The notes beneath the pieces were generated by a model. The model saw only the letters and a program-made list of their open reading frames with translations. It had not been told where the DNA came from and did no database searches. A stretch of 64,000 nt of DNA. It comes from Aliiglaciecola lipolytica. GTDB lineage: Bacteria > Pseudomonadota > Gammaproteobacteria > Enterobacterales > Alteromonadaceae. How positions within the stretch are numbered: the first letter of the stretch is position 1; every line of letters starts with the position of its first letter. The stretch spans positions 1-64,000 of the forward strand of contig NZ_JAHKPT010000033.1 in NCBI RefSeq assembly GCF_018860635.1. The letters are read 5' to 3'. A program made the translations under genes and the position numbers. This document shows, piece after piece, positions 15,993 to 26,499 of the stretch.

Positions 15993-16814
15993 ATGCTAAT
16001 AAATATTAAAGAAATCGGCGTTAATACTGAAGTTCAGTGGATTATTTTTATGGGCGACCGTGTTGTCGCAAATAAGGAACAGCAAGAGTTGCTAAGAGCC
16101 ACTTGGCAAGATCTGGCAATGATTCATCATTACGACGATCAAATCATTTCATTGGGTGAGTTCGACGGAACTCCCTGCCTAGCAGTCGATGTAGGCAATG
16201 AACAGCTGGTTATTGAAGAATACGAAACTATTAGTCTCCGTGGCATTTACCTTGGTAATAATTTTCCTTTGTTCCAGACTGTCGCCCGTGCTTGGCAATG
16301 GATATTGTTTAGACGAACCCATCGTTACTGTGGTCAGTGTGGAAGTGCGATGCAGCAAGTGAATTGGGAAATGGCAACCCAGTGCTTTAATTGCCAGCAT
16401 CGCTGCTACCCGCGTGTTTCACCTTGTATAATTGTTGCTATCCGTAAAGGAAATAAAATATTACTAGCACAAGGTAAAGCACAACGAGATCGAAAAATGT
16501 TTTCTACCTTAGCCGGATTCGTAGAAAGTGGTGAAAGCTTAGAGCAAGCGGTTCATCGAGAAGTATTTGAAGAGGTTGGGATTAAGGTAAAGAACCTTGA
16601 GTATTTTGACAGCCAACCTTGGCCGTTTCCCCATTCTTTGATGATGGGGTATTTAGCTGAACATGACAGCGGAGAAATTGAAGTTGATGGCGATGAGATT
16701 TTAGAAGCTCATTGGTACGAACCTGACCAGCTGCCAATAATTCCGCCGCGAATATCTATTGCTGGGCAATTAATTGAAGAAACCTTGCGACGCATAGCGC
16801 AATCCGATAATTAA
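15993..16814 (+). CDS. nudC: NAD+ diphosphatase NudC
   Basis: 273 residues. The three NudC landmarks are all present: a four-Cys zinc ribbon (CGQC.. CFNC around residues 108-130), the Nudix box GFVESGESLEQAVHREVFEEVGI-type motif (about 171-193, in which GESLEQAVHREVFEEVG is the core), and the NADH-specific tail SQPWPFPHS. It hydrolyses NAD(H) to NMN(H) plus AMP and removes NAD caps from RNA. The ATG at 15993 has only a weak ribosome binding site; ATG 16050 is possible but would cut into the N-terminal domain. Confidence 0.95.
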   Translation: MLINIKEIGVNTEVQWIIFMGDRVVANKEQQELLRATWQDLAMIHHYDDQIISLGEFDGTPCLAVDVGNEQLVIEEYETISLRGIYLGNNFPLFQTVARAWQWILFRRTHRYCGQCGSAMQQVNWEMATQCFNCQHRCYPRVSPCIIVAIRKGNKILLAQGKAQRDRKMFSTLAGFVESGESLEQAVHREVFEEVGIKVKNLEYFDSQPWPFPHSLMMGYLAEHDSGEIEVDGDEILEAHWYEPDQLPIIPPRISIAGQLIEETLRRIAQSDN

Positions 16815-16830
16815 GCTTATTAGAAATAAA

Positions 16831-16850
16831 AAACCCTGCTGAGCAGGGTT
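16831..16850. terminator. Terminator after nudC
   Basis: AACCCTGC-TGA-GCAGGGTT, 18 bp past the nudC stop. The T-run is weak on the plus strand and strong on the minus strand, so it may work in both directions. A second small hairpin, GCTCG-TTAAT-CGAGC, follows at 16871-16885. Confidence 0.7.
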
Positions 16851-17109
16851 GTAATATTTTAGCGTCGAGGGCTCGTTAATCGAGCTTCTTAATTGTTAGA
16901 ACTTTTACACCATTATTTTATAGCAAATGGTGATAACGTAAATCAAGAATTATTTTTAAAATATGTTATAAAAAACTAAAAATCGATAAATATACCCTCA
17001 ACAACACTTTTTTACTAAACTATGCCGCAATTTTAAAATAATGAGCTTCTCACTAATTCACAAAAATTACTGTTGGCTCGGCTTAACCCCTTTAATAAAC
17101 GGATAAATC

Positions 17110-18180
17110 ATGCAGTTAAAAAACGATCGCTATCTACGCGCTTTGCTTCGTCAACCAGTCGATGTCACCCCAGTGTGGATGATGCGCCAAGCCGGTCGCT
17201 ATTTGCCAGAATATAAAGCGACTCGTGCAGAAGCGGGCGATTTTATGTCACTTTGTAAAAATGCCGAATTGGCCTGTGAAGTGACTTTACAACCTTTGCG
17301 ACGCTTTGATTTAGATGCTGCTATTTTATTTTCCGATATTTTGACTATTCCTGATGCAATGGGACTTGGTCTGTATTTTGAAGCTGGGGAAGGTCCTAAA
17401 TTTAAACACCCATTAACTAGTCGCTCGCAAATCGAGGCACTGCCTATTCCTGATCCTGAAGATGAACTGGGTTATGTTATGAATGCAGTGCGTACTATTC
17501 GACGCAACTTAAAAGGGGAAGTGCCATTAATTGGATTCTCTGGCAGTCCATGGACGCTTGCCACTTATATGGTAGAAGGCGGTGCTAGCAAAGCATTCAC
17601 TAAAATTAAGAAAATGGCATTTGCAGATCCTCAGTCATTGCACTTATTGCTAGATAAACTTGCAGATTCAGTGATTTCGTATCTGAATGCACAAATAAAA
17701 GCCGGTGCACAATCGGTAATGGTATTTGATACTTGGGGAGGGGTGCTAACTCCAAGAGATTATCAATTATTTTCATTGCAGTACATGCACAAAATTGTTG
17801 ATGGCCTGATTAGAGAATATGAAGGACAGCGCATACCAGTTACATTGTTTACTAAAAATGGTGGGGCATGGATTGAGAAAATCGCCGACACCGGATGTGA
17901 TGGTGTGGGACTTGATTGGACCATTGATATTGCAGACGCTAAGCGCCGAGTAGGCGATAAAGTAGCGTTACAGGGCAATATGGACCCGTCCATTCTTTAC
18001 GCGGATGCTCCTCGCATTGAAGAAGAAGTTAAAACGATATTGGCTGGATTTGGTGAAGGCACTGGCCACGTATTTAATCTCGGCCACGGTATTCATCTAG
18101 ATGTGCCACCTGAAAATGCAGGTGTATTTGTAGAAGCGGTGCATAAATTCAGTAAGCCCTATCACCAAACTGCAAAATAA
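17110..18180 (+). CDS. hemE: Uroporphyrinogen decarboxylase HemE
   Basis: 356 residues, the normal length. Signatures are [15 protein letters not shown] (about residues 21-35, holding the substrate-binding Arg), [12 protein letters not shown] (catalytic Asp), [13 protein letters not shown] and [15 protein letters not shown]. It decarboxylates the four acetate side chains of uroporphyrinogen III to give coproporphyrinogen III in haem synthesis, in the cytoplasm. The 258 bp before it hold the nudC terminator and AT-rich sequence in which I see no confident promoter. Its stop TAA overlaps the ATG of the next gene by one base, so the two are probably co-translated. Confidence 0.98.
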   Translation: MQLKNDRYLRALLRQPVDVTPVWMMRQAGRYLPEYKATRAEAGDFMSLCKNAELACEVTLQPLRRFDLDAAILFSDILTIPDAMGLGLYFEAGEGPKFKHPLTSRSQIEALPIPDPEDELGYVMNAVRTIRRNLKGEVPLIGFSGSPWTLATYMVEGGASKAFTKIKKMAFADPQSLHLLLDKLADSVISYLNAQIKAGAQSVMVFDTWGGVLTPRDYQLFSLQYMHKIVDGLIREYEGQRIPVTLFTKNGGAWIEKIADTGCDGVGLDWTIDIADAKRRVGDKVALQGNMDPSILYADAPRIEEEVKTILAGFGEGTGHVFNLGHGIHLDVPPENAGVFVEAVHKFSKPYHQTAK

Positions 18181-18800
18181 TGAAATCGCCGTTTGTTTTA
18201 TGGGTTAGTGCTGGATTAATATTCTTTGCTGGATATTGGTTCGGCACTGTTCAATCGGAACATAACGGCGACATTGTTAACAAAGAGGTATTAGTTGAAA
18301 TTGAGCAGAAAAGTGAACAGCCGCTAACTGAAAATACGCATACCACTTCGAATCAGCAGACGACCAAAGAAATCGAGATTCAAATAAAAGCCAAGGATGA
18401 AAACCTTAGCTTGTTAGATGATAAAAATAACCAACAAGATCAAGATTTAGCTGAGTTAGGTGAAGCATTTCAGCAATCGAAATTGTCTCGTCAACTAACA
18501 GAATTAACAGAGGTCGATTTTGAACAGGGTTACTCTGCCAACCACACCAACTTAACCGCGCAAAATCAAATCAGTGATTTTTTGTCTTTACACCAAGATG
18601 CTGAACTAATTGATCTTTATCGACTTGATTGTGATAACAGCCGATGCCAAATGATTGGCGAATATGCTGGTGAACATCAAGATTGGGCTAAGGTAATATC
18701 TGGTATGCGAGGCTCTGATTGGTGGGATTATGTTGGTACCTCGTCATCCACTACAAGCAAAGATGGAAAAACTTATTTTCACATTTTTTTAGATAAATAG
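18180..18800 (+). CDS. Single-span membrane protein of unknown function
   Basis: 206 residues. An N-terminal signal-anchor (about 4-24, FVLWVSAGLIFFAGYWFGT) is followed by an acidic, Gln/Glu-rich low-complexity stretch (about 35-95) and a compact C-terminal part with a Cys pair (RLDCDNSRCQMIGEYAGEH, about 144-162) that may form a disulfide in the periplasm. I do not recognise a family. It overlaps hemE by one base, but nothing in it suggests a haem-related role; genes in this position after hemE in related marine genera are likewise uncharacterised (inference). Confidence 0.7.
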   Translation: MKSPFVLWVSAGLIFFAGYWFGTVQSEHNGDIVNKEVLVEIEQKSEQPLTENTHTTSNQQTTKEIEIQIKAKDENLSLLDDKNNQQDQDLAELGEAFQQSKLSRQLTELTEVDFEQGYSANHTNLTAQNQISDFLSLHQDAELIDLYRLDCDNSRCQMIGEYAGEHQDWAKVISGMRGSDWWDYVGTSSSTTSKDGKTYFHIFLDK

Positions 18801-18839
18801 GCCGCTACTCACGCATTAATCAGCCCAACAGATAATCAA

Positions 18840-19991
18840 TCAGGCATCTCTTGGCAGACCTTTTTCCACACTTCTAATTAGTCGCTTTGTGAGTCTCTGA
18901 GTTTGCGCCGTTCTGGGCACGGATTGTTGGCGTTCGAGCTGTTGTTGTATAGCCCATTGAATGTGTTCCGAAACCATTTCACTAGTATCTTTCAATTGTG
19001 CTTGTAGTGCGTCCAAAATAGACTGGTCGAATTCTGCGTTACCCATAGCTACCGCTATATTTCTTTGCCATTTTTGGAAACCGATTCGACGGATGGCGGA
19101 TCCTTCCGTATTAATAAGAAATTGCTTTTCATCCCACGAAAATAACGTAATTAAGTCAGCGCCTTTAATGACTTTTCTACCATAAAAATCTTTTTCTTGG
19201 GTCAGTTGGGCGTATCGATTCCATGGGCAAATCAATTGACAGTCATCACAGCCATAAATGCGGTTTCCTATGGCTGTTCGGAAATGCTCAGGAATCACTC
19301 CATCATACTCAATGGTTAAATAAGAAATGCAACGTCGTCCGTCAACAACATAAGGCTCTACAATGGCTTGCGTAGGACAGATAGTTAGACAGGCTGTGCA
19401 ACTACCACAATTTTGCTCCACGGGTTGGTCGACGGGGAGCGGAATATTGACAAATAATTCACCTAGAAAAAACCAAGAGCCAGCTTCTTTATTGATCGTT
19501 AACGAATGCTTACCGGTCCAGCCTATACCGGCTTTTTCTGCAACCGCATGTTCTAATACAGGCGCAGAGTCCACAAATGGACGAAATTCTAAATCAACAA
19601 ATTGTTGTTTGATTTGTTCACCGAGTTTTTTAAGTCGGTTACGCACCAGTTTATGGTAATCACGACCCACAGCATAACGACTTATGTAGGCGGTTTTAGA
19701 GCGTTTTAAATCTTTTGCAAAACTAGCGTCAGGGGGGAGATAGTCCATTCTTACACTAATCAATCGCAAAGTGCCTTCGAGCAACTTGGCTGGATCTGCG
19801 CGTTTTTCTTGATTTCGCTCAAAAAACTGCATATCTCCGTTGAAGCCTTTGTCTAGCCAGCTTTCGAGGTGAGCCTGATGTTGAGATAAATCGGTATCGG
19901 TAATTCCCACTTGCTGAAAACCTAGCGCTTTGCCCCACTCCTTGATATTTTTGGCTAACCTATCCAGAAAATCGGGAGATAATTGTGTCAC
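18840..19991 (-). CDS. queG: Epoxyqueuosine reductase QueG
   Basis: 383 residues from GTG 19991, which has AGGA upstream; the frame is open to 20033 but the extra 14 residues read like promoter-side sequence. Two ferredoxin-type cluster motifs are visible: CGSCTACLTICP (about 190-201) and CDDCQLICPWN. A cobalamin-binding N-terminal domain precedes them (YISRYAVGRDYHK, ..VDSAPVLEHAVAEKAGIGW). QueG reduces epoxyqueuosine to queuosine in tRNA, using cobalamin and two 4Fe-4S clusters. It is divergent from nnr with the start codons overlapping by 7 bp, which is the same arrangement as the E. coli yjeS-yjeF pair. Confidence 0.95.
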   Translation of the reverse strand: MTQLSPDFLDRLAKNIKEWGKALGFQQVGITDTDLSQHQAHLESWLDKGFNGDMQFFERNQEKRADPAKLLEGTLRLISVRMDYLPPDASFAKDLKRSKTAYISRYAVGRDYHKLVRNRLKKLGEQIKQQFVDLEFRPFVDSAPVLEHAVAEKAGIGWTGKHSLTINKEAGSWFFLGELFVNIPLPVDQPVEQNCGSCTACLTICPTQAIVEPYVVDGRRCISYLTIEYDGVIPEHFRTAIGNRIYGCDDCQLICPWNRYAQLTQEKDFYGRKVIKGADLITLFSWDEKQFLINTEGSAIRRIGFQKWQRNIAVAMGNAEFDQSILDALQAQLKDTSEMVSEHIQWAIQQQLERQQSVPRTAQTQRLTKRLIRSVEKGLPRDA

Positions 19992-21496
19992 AGCGGTCCT
20001 TAAAAGCAGAATTGTCAGAACAAAGGTTATCACAAAATCTTTATACAGCGCAGTGTGTAAGAGAAGGCGAAGTGGAAGCGGCTAAACAGATGTCTATTCC
20101 TCTTTACGACGTTATGCTGATCGCTGGCGAAAAGTTATTTCAATGGATTCAGAAACATTTCGATCATCAGACCAATATTTTAGTGGTGGTTGGAACGGGT
20201 AATAATGGCGGGGACGGCTATGTTGCTGCCAGTCTGCTATTGGATGATGGTTATAAGGTGTCGCTCGCATCTATCGATCCGGCTCGACAATTATCTGGCG
20301 ATGCTGCTTTGGCGCAAAAAAGTTGGGTAGCCAGCGGTGGCGAAGTGGCTGATATTCGATTGTTAGATACCGAACATTTTGAGCTAATTGTAGACGGACT
20401 TTTAGGCACTGGATTAAATGGACCTGTATCATCCGCCTATCAGTCTGTTATTCAGCGAATTAATCAATCGGCGGCTCATATTTTATGTATTGATATTCCA
20501 TCGGGTCTTGATGCCAATACAGGCGCAACGCTAGGAGCCAGTATTAATGCAGATACCACCATTACATTTGTTGGTATAAAAACCGGATTGGTCACCGCTA
20601 ACGGCAAACAAAAATCGGCTAATTTAATATTTGAAGAATTGAACATTGGTGAAACCTTTGCGCATCTCACTGAGCCTAAAGCACGCTTAGTCGAATACGC
20701 TGACTTTGCTCCTTTACCTTCACGTGCTTTATATAGCCACAAAGGAAATAATGGTAAATTGCTGTGTATCGGCGGTAATAATGGGATGGCTGGAGCGATT
20801 CGTCTTACCGCTGAGGCAGCTATGCGCACGGGGGCCGGGCTGGTAAAGGTTTACTGTCATCCCAGTTCAGCGTCATCGATTGTGCAGGGTAGGGCAGAAA
20901 TAATGGCTAGCAGTGAAAATTTGTTGCAGCTATTAGATTGGGCAGATTGTATCGTATTTGGTCCTGGTTTAGGTCAAACTTCTTGGAGCCAAGAAACCTT
21001 TAATCAATTATTGAGTTATCTGGTTGATCAAGATAAACCACTAGTAATTGACGCCGATGGCTTAAATTTATTAAGTCAGCAATTGCACGCGTTGAATTTA
21101 TCTTATTTGATAATGTCTCCTCATAGTGCCGAAGCGGCAAGGTTGCTAAATATAAGCATCGAAAGTGTGGAAAATGATCGCTATCAAGCGGCATCAAAAT
21201 TGGTCGAAACCTATGGCGGAAATTGTATTCTAAAAGGTGCTGGCAGTATTGTTCATGGACCCTTAGGCACATATGTATGTGCAAATGGCAATCCAGGTAT
21301 GTCGACAGCAGGAATGGGGGATGTTCTTTCAGGTGTTCTGGGATCTCTAGCAGCGCAAGGGATGACAGCAACTGATGCGAGCTTATACGGCACCTGCATT
21401 CATTCCGCGGCCGCCGATTTAGTGGCGGACAACTTTGGTCAACGTGGTATGATTGCCAGTGATTTATTTGATTATTTAAGACAACTAGTTAATTGA
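19985..21496 (+). CDS. nnr: Bifunctional NAD(P)HX epimerase/dehydratase Nnr
   Basis: 503 residues. The N-terminal YjeF_N epimerase domain (about 15-220) shows VVVGTGNNGGDGYVAASLL and DGLLGTGLNGPV; the C-terminal ADP-dependent dehydratase domain (about 235-495) shows the ATP-site block NPGMSTAGMGDVLSGVLGSL. It repairs hydrated NADH and NADPH. The GTG start at 19985 has GGGAG upstream, inside the queG coding region. It heads a long operon continuing with tsaE (overlap or abutment), amiB, mutL and on to hflC. Confidence 0.95.
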   Translation: MSQRSLKAELSEQRLSQNLYTAQCVREGEVEAAKQMSIPLYDVMLIAGEKLFQWIQKHFDHQTNILVVVGTGNNGGDGYVAASLLLDDGYKVSLASIDPARQLSGDAALAQKSWVASGGEVADIRLLDTEHFELIVDGLLGTGLNGPVSSAYQSVIQRINQSAAHILCIDIPSGLDANTGATLGASINADTTITFVGIKTGLVTANGKQKSANLIFEELNIGETFAHLTEPKARLVEYADFAPLPSRALYSHKGNNGKLLCIGGNNGMAGAIRLTAEAAMRTGAGLVKVYCHPSSASSIVQGRAEIMASSENLLQLLDWADCIVFGPGLGQTSWSQETFNQLLSYLVDQDKPLVIDADGLNLLSQQLHALNLSYLIMSPHSAEAARLLNISIESVENDRYQAASKLVETYGGNCILKGAGSIVHGPLGTYVCANGNPGMSTAGMGDVLSGVLGSLAAQGMTATDASLYGTCIHSAAADLVADNFGQRGMIASDLFDYLRQLVN

Positions 21497-21498
21497 AA

Positions 21499-21957
21499 AT
21501 GAAATATACGCAGTTTTTGCCAGATGAGGCAGCTACACTCAATATTGCTAAACGAATTTCCCAACTGACCACCCAGCATTTAGTTATTTATTTGTCTGGT
21601 GATCTTGGTGCAGGTAAAACCTCGTTTAGTCGAGGCTTTTTGCATGGTTTGGGGCATGTCGGGAACGTTAAAAGTCCCACCTATACTATCGTCGAGCCTT
21701 ATGAAGTGCCACCTTGGAGAGTTTTTCACTTTGATTTATATCGCTTAGCAGATCCTGAAGAGCTCGAATATATGGGAATTCGCGATTATTTTGCAGAAGA
21801 CTGCATTTGCCTAATTGAGTGGCCCGATAAAGGCGCTGGTCTATTGGCAACAGCTGATTTAGAGATTAGTATAGAATTCGAAGCTGGTGGAAGGCGCATC
21901 CATCTAGCCTCCCATTCTGATGTCGGGCAAAAAATTGTAGAGATATTACAAAAATAA
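21499..21957 (+). CDS. tsaE: tRNA threonylcarbamoyladenosine ATPase TsaE
   Basis: 152 residues from ATG 21499, two bases after the nnr stop; a TTG at 21493 is an alternative. The P-loop GDLGAGKTS lies at about 34-42, followed by VKSPTYTIVEPY, HFDLYRLADPEELEYMG and LIEWPDKG, all typical of TsaE. It drives the TsaB-TsaD complex that makes t6A37 in tRNAs reading ANN codons. Essential in most bacteria; its place between nnr and amiB is the conserved gammaproteobacterial order. Confidence 0.96.
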   Translation: MKYTQFLPDEAATLNIAKRISQLTTQHLVIYLSGDLGAGKTSFSRGFLHGLGHVGNVKSPTYTIVEPYEVPPWRVFHFDLYRLADPEELEYMGIRDYFAEDCICLIEWPDKGAGLLATADLEISIEFEAGGRRIHLASHSDVGQKIVEILQK

Positions 21958-21959
21958 TA

Positions 21960-23300
21960 ATGATGAATACTGTATCTAGACTGATAGCTCAAATATTGAG
22001 CGGCACTTTGATGCTGCTTATCAGTCATTTCTGTATTGCACAAAATGCAATTGAAGCGTTGCGCCTGTGGCCTTCTCCGGATAATACTCGGGTGGTTTTA
22101 GATCTCACCGAGCAACCTGAATACTCCTATTTCACCCTTTCAAACCCTGAGCGGTTAGTTATCGATTTGGCGAATACTAAGGGCGATATTGATCTTGCTA
22201 GTTTTGCTAAATCATCCGATTTAGTTAAAAAAATAAGGTACAGCTCTGCCAAAGATGCTTCGTCAGTGCGGGTTGTACTCGAACTAAATCGAAAATTGAA
22301 TACCGAAATCTTTGCGTTACCGCCTACTGCGCCATATAAAAATCGTTTAGTGATAGATTTAAGTGACCACTCGAACAGCACCCAGCAGGTGGTAATGAGT
22401 TCAGAAAGCTCGACTCGAGATCGAGATATTATCATTGCTATTGATGCTGGACACGGTGGAGAGGATCCCGGTTCAATTGGCAGAGCGGGTACCTATGAAA
22501 AAAATATCACACTGAGCGTAAGCAAAAGATTGGCAGATCTGATTAACGCCGAGCCAGGGTTAAGAGCTGTAATGACACGCACTGGAGATTATTATATTTC
22601 GCCTAATGCACGCCCAGATATTGCCCGCAAAAACAAAGCTGATTTATTTATCTCAGTTCATGCTGATGCGTTTACCACTCCCCAGCCAAAAGGTGCTTCA
22701 GTTTGGGTTTTATCTATGGGCAGAGCGAATTCTGTTTTAGGTCGATGGATGGAACGCACTGAACGTCACTCTGAATTGTTAGGTGGCGCTGCCGAGGTGA
22801 TTCAAGATACGGCAAGTGAACGTTATTTAGCTCAAGCGTTGTTAGATATGTCGATGGACCACTCGTTAACTACCAGCTACGACATCAGTAAAATGGTTAT
22901 ATCTGAATTGAAACAAGTGACCAGCTTGCACAAAAAAATGCCACAAGCAGCCAGCTTAGCGGTACTAACCTCTCCGGATATTCCTTCGATACTTGTGGAA
23001 GTGGGCTTCATTTCTAATCCAACTGAAGAAAAAAACCTTAATTGGAATCAACATCGCCAAAAATTAGCAAGTTCGGTATTTTCTGCAATCAAACAGCATT
23101 TTAGAAAACTCCCGCCAGATGGTACGCTATGGGCGAATAACGCACGTTCTGAAAAACGCACTCACAGAGTCAGAAGTGGTGAGTCATTATCATTATTGGC
23201 ACAACGCTATAAAGTGCGAATTAGCGCCATAAAAGAAGCAAATAATATGCGTAATGATACGGTGAGGATTGGTCAAGTACTGACAATTCCAAGCACCTAA
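21960..23300 (+). CDS. amiB: N-acetylmuramoyl-L-alanine amidase AmiB/AmiC type
   Basis: 446 residues: signal peptide (to about 29, SHFCIAQ), AMIN domain for septal targeting (about 30-125), a zinc-dependent amidase_3 catalytic domain (about 157-375) with the metal ligands in IAIDAGHGGEDPG, the Glu in GTYEKNI, and SVHADAF, plus the catalytic Glu in SILVEVGFISNP, then one LysM repeat at the end (about 400-445, HRVRSGESLSLLAQRYKV). It cleaves the stem peptide from glycan in the periplasm during cell separation, probably activated by an EnvC-like partner encoded elsewhere. ATG 21963 is an equally good start. Its place before mutL is conserved. Confidence 0.95.
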   Translation: MMNTVSRLIAQILSGTLMLLISHFCIAQNAIEALRLWPSPDNTRVVLDLTEQPEYSYFTLSNPERLVIDLANTKGDIDLASFAKSSDLVKKIRYSSAKDASSVRVVLELNRKLNTEIFALPPTAPYKNRLVIDLSDHSNSTQQVVMSSESSTRDRDIIIAIDAGHGGEDPGSIGRAGTYEKNITLSVSKRLADLINAEPGLRAVMTRTGDYYISPNARPDIARKNKADLFISVHADAFTTPQPKGASVWVLSMGRANSVLGRWMERTERHSELLGGAAEVIQDTASERYLAQALLDMSMDHSLTTSYDISKMVISELKQVTSLHKKMPQAASLAVLTSPDIPSILVEVGFISNPTEEKNLNWNQHRQKLASSVFSAIKQHFRKLPPDGTLWANNARSEKRTHRVRSGESLSLLAQRYKVRISAIKEANNMRNDTVRIGQVLTIPST

Positions 23301-23342
23301 ACAATAAGTTATTCCCGCCCAAAAAATTAATAAAGGTTTCCT

Positions 23343-25208
23343 GTGTCAATTCAAATTCTATCCCCACAACTTGCCAACCAAATTGCCGCTGGTGAAGTAG
23401 TTGAACGGCCCGCTTCTGTGGTCAAAGAATTGGTTGAAAACTGCTTGGATGCAGGTGCCAGCAGCATTGAAATTGAGATAGATAAAGGTGGACATAAACG
23501 TATTTCTATTCGCGATAATGGTAAAGGCATCCCGCAGCAAGAGTTAGAATTGGCGCTGAGTAGACATGCAACCAGCAAAATATCCAAACTCGACGATTTA
23601 GAAAATATTTGTAGTCTTGGCTTTCGCGGAGAAGCGTTAGCCAGTATTAGTTCTGTGTCACGATTAACCTTAACTTCAAAACCACAAGAACAACATCAAG
23701 CATGGCAAGCTTGCGCAGAGGGAAGGGACATGCAAGTGACACTTCAGCCTGCTGCACACCCCAAAGGTACCAGCATTGAAGTACTTGATTTGTTTTTCAA
23801 CACGCCAGCTAGACGTAAATTTTTGCGCGCTGAAAAAACCGAGTTTAACCATATTGATGAAGTGATAAGGCGAATTGCCTTGAGTCGATTTGATGTGGCG
23901 TTGAACCTTAAACACAATGGCAAGACGGTTAGAAAATATCCAGCGATTAAGGATGACGGGTCGCATATCAAACGGATTGCTGCGGTTTGCGGTAGTGATT
24001 TTGCGGATAACTCTCTTGCTATAGACAGTGAGTATGAGGGGATAAGGCTTAACGGCTGGTTAAGCGCCGCTGGCGCGAGTCGTATGCAAAGTGATCTGCA
24101 ATATGTTTACGTTAATGGTCGCGTGATGAAAGATAAACTAATTAATCATGCAATTAGGCAAGCATATGAAGGTTTGATTGAGCCTAACACTCACCCAGCA
24201 TTCGTGCTGTTTCTGTCTTTGGATCCTATGCAAGTTGATGTCAATGTTCACCCAGCTAAACATGAAGTGAGATTTCATCAATCCCGACTTGTCCATGACG
24301 TTATATTTCGCTCTGTTTCAAAAGCGCTGACTGAATCGTTCGCTGATCATACGGAGCATGCTGAGAGCGGCGGACAAGTCACACCAACGACATTGCAAGA
24401 AGTTGCTCCTAGCCACCAGTATATCCGTCCGTTGAGCAGGGTAATTGATAAGCCAAGCCAGAGTGAACAGCCGTTGCGATCAACCACTGAAATTCATGAG
24501 CAGGTCACTAATCAGCAACCTAAAACATTCAGGTACAGTGCTCCGGCTCATTCAAAGTCAGGGGCCAAGCATTACAAAAATTTAATGACTCCGCATTCCC
24601 CTGAACACTCTCAAAGCAACCTGTTGAGTTTTATGCAGATTGCTGATAATCGTTTATTGATCGAATGTGCAGGGGCGTATTATCTGTGTAAGGCAGAAGA
24701 ATTAGCTGCTAAAAAATTACACGATGATGGGCAGTTTAATCAACCAGTGATGCAACCTCTTTTAATGCCCATTTCGCTGGCGTTGAACCAGATAAAGCTG
24801 ACGATAGAGCCATCATTAATTCAAAGCATTAAAAGCTTAGGTATTGAGCTTTCTATTGTTAATCAACGTATACTTTTGAAGCAAGTCCCTTCCGGAACCC
24901 GAGCTTTGGATTGGGCCAGTGTGCTGCTGAGTTTGTTTGATAGATTGGAGCTAGCGCTCAATCAAAGTACCAAGGAAAATGCGACTCTGCCTATTCGTAA
25001 ATTTGACCAAGACAGTGACAAACAACTATTACTTGAAAGTTTTTACACTGTGTTAGCAGAGCACCAAATCAAAGGGTCAGCAGCACAACATACTAATATG
25101 AACTTTCTGTGTGAATGGTTAACTAAACAACTCAATGCTGAAGAAATACTTAAATCTTGCGCTAAATTAATCCCATTAAAAAATTGGTTATCACAATTTG
25201 ATGAATAA
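23343..25208 (+). CDS. mutL: DNA mismatch repair protein MutL
   Basis: 621 residues. GHKL ATPase motifs are clear in the N-terminal half: [35 protein letters not shown] and [13 protein letters not shown] variable linker (about 335-430) leads to the C-terminal dimerisation domain (about 430-610). The endonuclease motif DQHAxxExxxxE is not seen, as expected for a gammaproteobacterium that uses MutH. It links MutS mismatch recognition to MutH and UvrD. The start is GTG 23343 with AAAGG upstream. It overlaps miaA by 8 bp. Confidence 0.97.
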   Translation: MSIQILSPQLANQIAAGEVVERPASVVKELVENCLDAGASSIEIEIDKGGHKRISIRDNGKGIPQQELELALSRHATSKISKLDDLENICSLGFRGEALASISSVSRLTLTSKPQEQHQAWQACAEGRDMQVTLQPAAHPKGTSIEVLDLFFNTPARRKFLRAEKTEFNHIDEVIRRIALSRFDVALNLKHNGKTVRKYPAIKDDGSHIKRIAAVCGSDFADNSLAIDSEYEGIRLNGWLSAAGASRMQSDLQYVYVNGRVMKDKLINHAIRQAYEGLIEPNTHPAFVLFLSLDPMQVDVNVHPAKHEVRFHQSRLVHDVIFRSVSKALTESFADHTEHAESGGQVTPTTLQEVAPSHQYIRPLSRVIDKPSQSEQPLRSTTEIHEQVTNQQPKTFRYSAPAHSKSGAKHYKNLMTPHSPEHSQSNLLSFMQIADNRLLIECAGAYYLCKAEELAAKKLHDDGQFNQPVMQPLLMPISLALNQIKLTIEPSLIQSIKSLGIELSIVNQRILLKQVPSGTRALDWASVLLSLFDRLELALNQSTKENATLPIRKFDQDSDKQLLLESFYTVLAEHQIKGSAAQHTNMNFLCEWLTKQLNAEEILKSCAKLIPLKNWLSQFDE

Positions 25209-26145
25209 AAAACAAACCGAAAACTTACCGCCAGCGATTTTTTTAATGGGGCCAACAGCCTCTGGTAAGACTGATTTGGCATTAGAAATAAGCAAAAGGC
25301 TCCCCTGTGAAATCATTAGTGTAGATTCGGCGCTAATCTATCGTGGTATGGACATAGGCACGGCCAAACCAACTCCCGAAGAACTATCTCAAGTTCCCCA
25401 TCGACTCATTGATATTCTCGACCCTGCAGAATCTTATTCGGTTGCGAATTTCAGGAACGATGCGTTAAATGCGATGAAAGCGGTAACTGAAAATGGAAAG
25501 ATTCCTTTACTGGTTGGTGGAACTATGATGTATTTCAAGAGCTTAGTTGATGGTTTATCAACATTGCCAGCTGCCAATGAAGAAGTTCGTGCGCAATTAA
25601 CCCAAGACGCACAAAACCAAGGCTGGGACGCATTGCATAACCGATTAGAACAAATCGACCCAATTTCAGCTAAACGTATACATCCAAATGATCCTCAGCG
25701 TTTGTTAAGGGCTTTAGAAGTATTTGTATTGAGCGGAAAGACGATGACGGAGTTAACTGCGGCAAAGTCCAGTAGTCTCCCATATTCGGTAAAAGAATTT
25801 GCCATCATGCCCAGTGATCGGGGTATACTCCATGAGCGTATAGAAAAACGATTTAATGATATGCTTGATAAAGGCTTTCAACAAGAAGTCGAAGATCTTA
25901 AGCGTCGCGGAGATTTACATCTAGATTTGCCTTCCATGCGGTGTGTGGGTTACCGTCAAATGTGGCAGTATCTCGATGGTGACTATAATCACGAGGAAAT
26001 GGTATTTAAAGGTGTGGCGGCAACGCGTCAATTGGCAAAAAGACAAATAACCTGGCTAAGAAGCTGGAAAAATATAACTTTTTTAGATGGTATTGAAAAA
26101 GACAATTTGACTACCATATTGAATGTCAGCAATACTGTACCCTAA
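25201..26145 (+). CDS. miaA: tRNA dimethylallyltransferase MiaA
   Basis: 314 residues from ATG 25201, overlapping the end of mutL by 8 bp. The P-loop GPTASGKTD (about 17-25), [28 protein letters not shown] and the C-terminal [13 protein letters not shown] are diagnostic. It adds a dimethylallyl group to N6 of A37 in tRNAs that read codons starting with U. The C-terminal [10 protein letters not shown] fits the usual end. In E. coli promoters for hfq lie inside miaA; a TATAAT at 26176-26181 here is a candidate for a local hfq promoter. Confidence 0.97.
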   Translation: MNKKQTENLPPAIFLMGPTASGKTDLALEISKRLPCEIISVDSALIYRGMDIGTAKPTPEELSQVPHRLIDILDPAESYSVANFRNDALNAMKAVTENGKIPLLVGGTMMYFKSLVDGLSTLPAANEEVRAQLTQDAQNQGWDALHNRLEQIDPISAKRIHPNDPQRLLRALEVFVLSGKTMTELTAAKSSSLPYSVKEFAIMPSDRGILHERIEKRFNDMLDKGFQQEVEDLKRRGDLHLDLPSMRCVGYRQMWQYLDGDYNHEEMVFKGVAATRQLAKRQITWLRSWKNITFLDGIEKDNLTTILNVSNTVP

Positions 26146-26231
26146 TAGGCAGCTATACAGCCCCATGTTTTACTGTATAATTTGTATATCAGGTGAAAAT
26201 CATAATAAAAAGAAAAGGATAAGGAATAGTG

Positions 26232-26480
26232 ATGGCAAAGGGGCAATCTTTACAAGACCCGTTTTTGAATGCGTTAAGAAAGGAGCGTATTCCTGTCTCA
26301 ATTTATTTAGTCAATGGAATCAAGTTACAAGGTCAAGTGGAATCGTTTGACCAGTTCGTGATTCTGTTAAAAAACACTGTTAGTCAGATGGTATACAAGC
26401 ATGCCATTTCAACTGTTGTGCCTTCTCGGGCCATTAATATGTCAACCGGCGCACAACCTGACTCTGATAACGGTGAATAA
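26232..26480 (+). CDS. hfq: RNA chaperone Hfq
   Basis: 82 residues from ATG 26232 (a GTG precedes it directly). The Sm core is intact: [40 protein letters not shown] (Sm1) and [12 protein letters not shown] (Sm2). The C-terminal tail is short and acidic ([10 protein letters not shown]) compared with the 102-residue E. coli protein. It forms a hexamer that pairs small RNAs with mRNAs. AAAGGATAAGG upstream provides a strong ribosome binding site. Confidence 0.98.
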   Translation: MAKGQSLQDPFLNALRKERIPVSIYLVNGIKLQGQVESFDQFVILLKNTVSQMVYKHAISTVVPSRAINMSTGAQPDSDNGE

Positions 26481-26499
26481 AACCTTATAGGAGAAAAGC

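Noticed and set aside
26163-26196. CTGTATAATTTGTATATCAG upstream of hfq as a LexA box
   Set aside because: The right half lacks the ACAG expected for CTGT-N8-ACAG; TATAAT is better read as a -10 element.
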